Origin: Terrisporobacter othiniensis
GTDB taxonomy: Bacteria > Bacillota > Clostridia > Peptostreptococcales > Peptostreptococcaceae
Direction of reading: 5' to 3'
NCBI RefSeq assembly: GCF_000808015.1
Contig: NZ_JWHR01000064.1
Span: forward strand, 62,001-126,000
Length of the DNA stretch: 64,000 nt
Of the stretch, positions 61,485-64,000 are shown piece after piece. The position numbers and the translations under genes were made by a program. Position 1 is the stretch's first letter. Every line of letters begins with the position of its first letter. The notes beneath the pieces were generated by a model, which searched no databases, was not told the origin of the DNA, and was given only the letters and a program-made list of their open reading frames with translations.

Positions 61485-62798
61485 TTACTGTGCACTATCT
61501 AGAAGATCACACTCTGGCTCATTCTTCTGAGGTATAAAATTACCTAATAAAGCTCCGATTATAGCTGGAACAATCCAGTTAAATCCTAAGTCATAGAATG
61601 GTAATTTTTCTATTAACGAAATATTAATTCCCATTCCATCTACAACAGTAAGTATGCTCACTAATAATGCCATATATGTTGCCCCTTTGAATGAATTATC
61701 ATTCTTAATTTTATGTCCGAATAAAGTCATTATTATTAGAACTATAGTAGCAGGATAAATAATTGATAATATTGGTTCTGCAAATGATATTATAGTACTT
61801 ACTCCAAAATTAGATACAAATGCGCTAAATACACAAACAGCTATTACTACAGCTTCATACTTTATCATTCCTTTAGAAATTTTAGTAAAGTATTGAGCTG
61901 TTGCAGAAGTAAGACCTATGGCTGTTGTCAAACATGCTAGTCCTACAATTATTGCAAGTATTACTTTTCCTGGTTGACCTAGTAACTGCTCTGTTATACT
62001 AACTATTAGTGATGTTTGATTTATCTCACTTGGACTAAAACCTTTGAATTGATGTGCCACAGATGAGCCTAAATATGTAAGACCTCCATAAACTATGAAT
62101 AATGCTACACCTGCCACAATTCCTGCTTTTAATGTTAATTTTACTTTTTCAGATTCATCATTATATCCTTTTTGAGAAAGTGATATTATAACAACTGCAG
62201 ATAATGCTATGGCTCCAAGAGGATCCATTGTTTGATATCCTTGAGATATACCTTCTGCAAAAACTTGATTTATAACTGCTGGTTCATTTAAATTTCCAAG
62301 TGGATGTATTACACCCATTATTATTAAAAATATTAAAGCAATTAATAAAGCTGGAGTTAAATATTGTCCTATAATATCTACAACTTTGGATGGTTTTATT
62401 GTAAGTATTAATGTCAATCCAAAAAATAATATGGAGAATATAACAGGATTAAAACCCGCAAAAATTGGTTCCATCCCCATTTCAAATGTTGTTGCTCCTG
62501 TTCTAGGTATTGCTAAAAGTGGACCAAGGCAAATCATTATTGCTGTCGCTAATACGAATGATAACGTTTTACCACTTCTAATTAAGACTTTGTTGATATC
62601 ACCTTGGCACTTAGCTGATGCTAATATGGCTAGTAATGCTAATCCAACATCTGCCAAAACAAAACCTGTAAAACCTACTAACCAGTCACTTCCTGATACT
62701 ACTCCTAAATAGGGAGGAAATATTAAGTTTCCTGCTCCAAAGAACATAGCAAATAATGCAAATCCTACTACTAAGATATCCTTATTCTGACCTTTCAT
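61485..62798 (-). CDS. brnQ: branched-chain amino acid:cation symporter
   Basis: A 437-residue transporter with about 12 helices. 'FALFAMFFGAGNLIFPPYLG' at the start is the BrnQ/LivJ signature, and 'LLAIPRTGATTFEMGMEPIF' follows. It takes up leucine, isoleucine or valine with sodium or protons. The start follows AAGGGGGTACTAAC. A short inverted repeat (TTAAACAT ... ATGTTTAA) lies directly upstream at 62812-62836 and could affect translation. Confidence 0.93.
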   Translation of the reverse strand: MKGQNKDILVVGFALFAMFFGAGNLIFPPYLGVVSGSDWLVGFTGFVLADVGLALLAILASAKCQGDINKVLIRSGKTLSFVLATAIMICLGPLLAIPRTGATTFEMGMEPIFAGFNPVIFSILFFGLTLILTIKPSKVVDIIGQYLTPALLIALIFLIIMGVIHPLGNLNEPAVINQVFAEGISQGYQTMDPLGAIALSAVVIISLSQKGYNDESEKVKLTLKAGIVAGVALFIVYGGLTYLGSSVAHQFKGFSPSEINQTSLIVSITEQLLGQPGKVILAIIVGLACLTTAIGLTSATAQYFTKISKGMIKYEAVVIAVCVFSAFVSNFGVSTIISFAEPILSIIYPATIVLIIMTLFGHKIKNDNSFKGATYMALLVSILTVVDGMGINISLIEKLPFYDLGFNWIVPAIIGALLGNFIPQKNEPECDLLDSAQ

Positions 62799-62977
62799 GT
62801 TAGTACCCCCTTAAACATTGAAAAATTTTATGTTTAAGTTGGATTATATATCATTAGAATTTAAATAGTATATAAATGTACTGTTTTTTAACATATTTTT
62901 ATCATTCGGGGAAAAATTTAACCTAATTTTTACAGAAACGATATAATATTTAATTTATATTAGCTACTTTATAGTCA

Positions 62978-63022
62978 AAATAAAGTAAGAGTATCATTAG
63001 CATAATACCCTTACTTTATTTT
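62978..63022 (-). terminator. Rho-independent terminator
   Basis: AATAAAGTAAGAGTAT pairs with ATACCCTTACTTTATT (one mismatch) and is flanked by A and T tracts. It lies directly after the stop at 63026. Confidence 0.9.
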
Positions 63023-63025
63023 TAT

Positions 63026-64000
63026 CTATTCAGTTTCTGATTCTAGTCCTATATCACTGTCTCCTGAATCTGGTGTTGGCTCTGGATTAGGATCTGGCAA
63101 TGGCTCTGGTGTTGGAGTTTCTTCCCCTGAACCGTCTCCTGGATTGTTTGTATCACCACCTGGATTATCTGTATCATCTTCTCCTGGGTATTGTCCTCCA
63201 CTATTGTTTCCAGTATTACCAGAATTATTTCCGTTATTATTGTTGTTATTATTATTACTATTCCCATTGTTTGGATAGTAATCATTCGATGTATCATTGT
63301 TATTGGAATTATCATCAGTATTATTATAAACTGGTTCACTATAATTATCCTTGTCATTTGAGGCTGGTTTAACTTCTGTAGCTTCTTCATCTACTGGTTC
63401 TTCATCTTCTAGTATTTCCTCTTCTAGCTTAGTAACAACAGGTTGTACAGGTGGTTTAGCACTTGCAGTTTCCTCTTTCTTTTTATTATTAAATAAACTT
63501 CCACCATTAATAGTTGTTGCCAATATTAAGAATACTAAAAGACAAACTCCTAACCTTATTATTAGTTGTAATGGTGTAGTTTTATAAGAATTTTTCTTAA
63601 TTTCTACTTCGTATTCTTCATCATCTTCTTCAATTAGAACTTCCTCTTGCGTATCAACAGCAGCACCTTCCTTAATATACTCTAAGTAAGCATCGGCATC
63701 TGCTACAAATTTATTTAAATCTTCATATATACTAAATTTTTTATTAGTGCATTTATCAATTATATATAATAAGTCCTCGTCATAAATTTCATTTTTACAT
63801 TTTCCTGGTTTAAAATTAGTATTTTTAGTTAGTAATTCAAATAAAATAACTCCTAAAGAATAAATATCTTCTTCTTCATTGAACTCTTCTTCTAAAGGTT
63901 CATTTAAAATTTTTTCCTCTAAGTAAGCTAGAGTATCTATTTTTACAGTACCATTTTCATCAATATATATATTGTCACAACTTAACTTTCCATAAACAAT
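63026..64000 (-). CDS. membrane-anchored pseudokinase-like protein, C-terminal part (runs off the right edge)
   Basis: The frame is open from the right edge and runs 324 codons to a stop at 63026. It begins inside a protein-kinase C-lobe (IVYGKLSCDNIYIDENGTVK, then 'EDIYSLGVILFELLT'), where the HRD motif is YGKLSCDN and the DFG motif is not recognisable (ID-TLAYLEEKI). After an acidic linker come a membrane helix ('LIIRLGVCLLVFLILATTIN') and a low-complexity outside tail rich in Asn, Gly, Asp and Pro. It resembles membrane Ser/Thr kinases but the catalytic aspartate is absent. The N-terminus is outside the window. Confidence 0.8.
   Translation of the reverse strand: MVYGKLSCDNIYIDENGTVKIDTLAYLEEKILNEPLEEEFNEEEDIYSLGVILFELLTKNTNFKPGKCKNEIYDEDLLYIIDKCTNKKFSIYEDLNKFVADADAYLEYIKEGAAVDTQEEVLIEEDDEEYEVEIKKNSYKTTPLQLIIRLGVCLLVFLILATTINGGSLFNNKKKEETASAKPPVQPVVTKLEEEILEDEEPVDEEATEVKPASNDKDNYSEPVYNNTDDNSNNNDTSNDYYPNNGNSNNNNNNNNGNNSGNTGNNSGGQYPGEDDTDNPGGDTNNPGDGSGEETPTPEPLPDPNPEPTPDSGDSDIGLESETE

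Noticed and set aside
62799..62980. A T-box or other riboswitch upstream of brnQ
   Set aside because: No T-box sequence or specifier stem is visible and there is no terminator in the leader; only a short inverted repeat is present.
63100..63372. Tyrosine-rich open frame on the plus strand opposite the low-complexity tail
   Set aside because: It is the complement of the Asn/Gly/Pro-rich coding sequence and has no ribosome site.

Overview
The window is about 64 kb of very AT-rich DNA. Most genes have strong purine-rich ribosome binding sites, and TTG and GTG starts are used often. Gene content points to an anaerobic member of the Clostridia, probably Peptostreptococcaceae: the OrtAB amino-acid thiolase, an NhaC antiporter, a sigma-54 two-component system, AbgT and BrnQ transporters, a fused ECF ATPase, LCP and DUF5050 proteins, and VanZ and GtrA proteins. 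I cannot name the species. No rRNA, tRNA or CRISPR array is visible.

Layout. 1-8600: a partial PucR-type regulator, a small secreted protein, an acyltransferase, two PqqD-like proteins flanking a decayed gene, an S24/S26-like peptidase, an LCP ligase and a secreted DUF5050 protein. 8700-12380: a SAM-I riboswitch operon for an ECF transporter (UPF0397-type S component, fused double ATPase, EcfT), interrupted by a 64-bp repeat in three tandem copies. 12400-29610: a Wzx/Wzy-type surface polysaccharide locus read leftward. It holds UDP-glucose dehydrogenase, an acyltransferase, the priming sugar transferase, a PssD/PssE pair, GT4, Wzy, a TupA-like ATP-grasp protein, GT2, Wzx, a UDP-sugar epimerase and GtaB, followed on its right by a DUF368 lipid-carrier transporter and a second GtaB. 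LCP ligases nearby could attach the product to the wall. 29640-34300: a compact phage-derived island (amidase, YvrJ, DUF2922, DUF1659, Mor-like activator, DnaC-like ATPase, frameshifted replisome organizer, YqaJ C-terminal remnant, KilAC protein) with no structural genes. 34400-36850: a paralogous pair of proteins of unknown function with a possible AraC-like helix-turn-helix near the N-terminus. 37000-39200: a third GtaB, a small membrane exporter, and relics of galE and rmlB.

39640-41950: a two-gene ATPase plus Toprim-like module that resembles RloAB/PARIS-type phage defence. 42000-47160: GtrA, VanZ, a small membrane protein, a large secreted transglutaminase/Ig/FN3 protein, and an orphan LytTR response regulator. 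47400-54610: ortB, ortA and nhaC behind a clear sigma-54 promoter (GG-N10-GC), with an adjacent NtrC-like regulator and a sensor kinase carrying a solute-binding domain. 54765-60295: a PrpR_N-like regulator beside a peptidase/AbgT operon. 60649-64000: a degenerate LCP homologue, BrnQ, and a partial membrane-anchored pseudokinase-like protein.

The most unusual signals are these. (1) A family of intergenic stem-loop repeats with a CAACGG core occurs at six or more places, often directly 3' of stop codons. Both stem arms change together, and some copies are nested or in tandem. (2) Three near-identical gtaB copies sit among truncated and inverted gene relics, which suggests recombination. (3) The phage-derived island has a perfect dyad at the predicted Mor-dependent promoter. 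(4) The AraC-like paralogue pair and the ATPase/Toprim pair are candidates for undescribed or poorly described systems.
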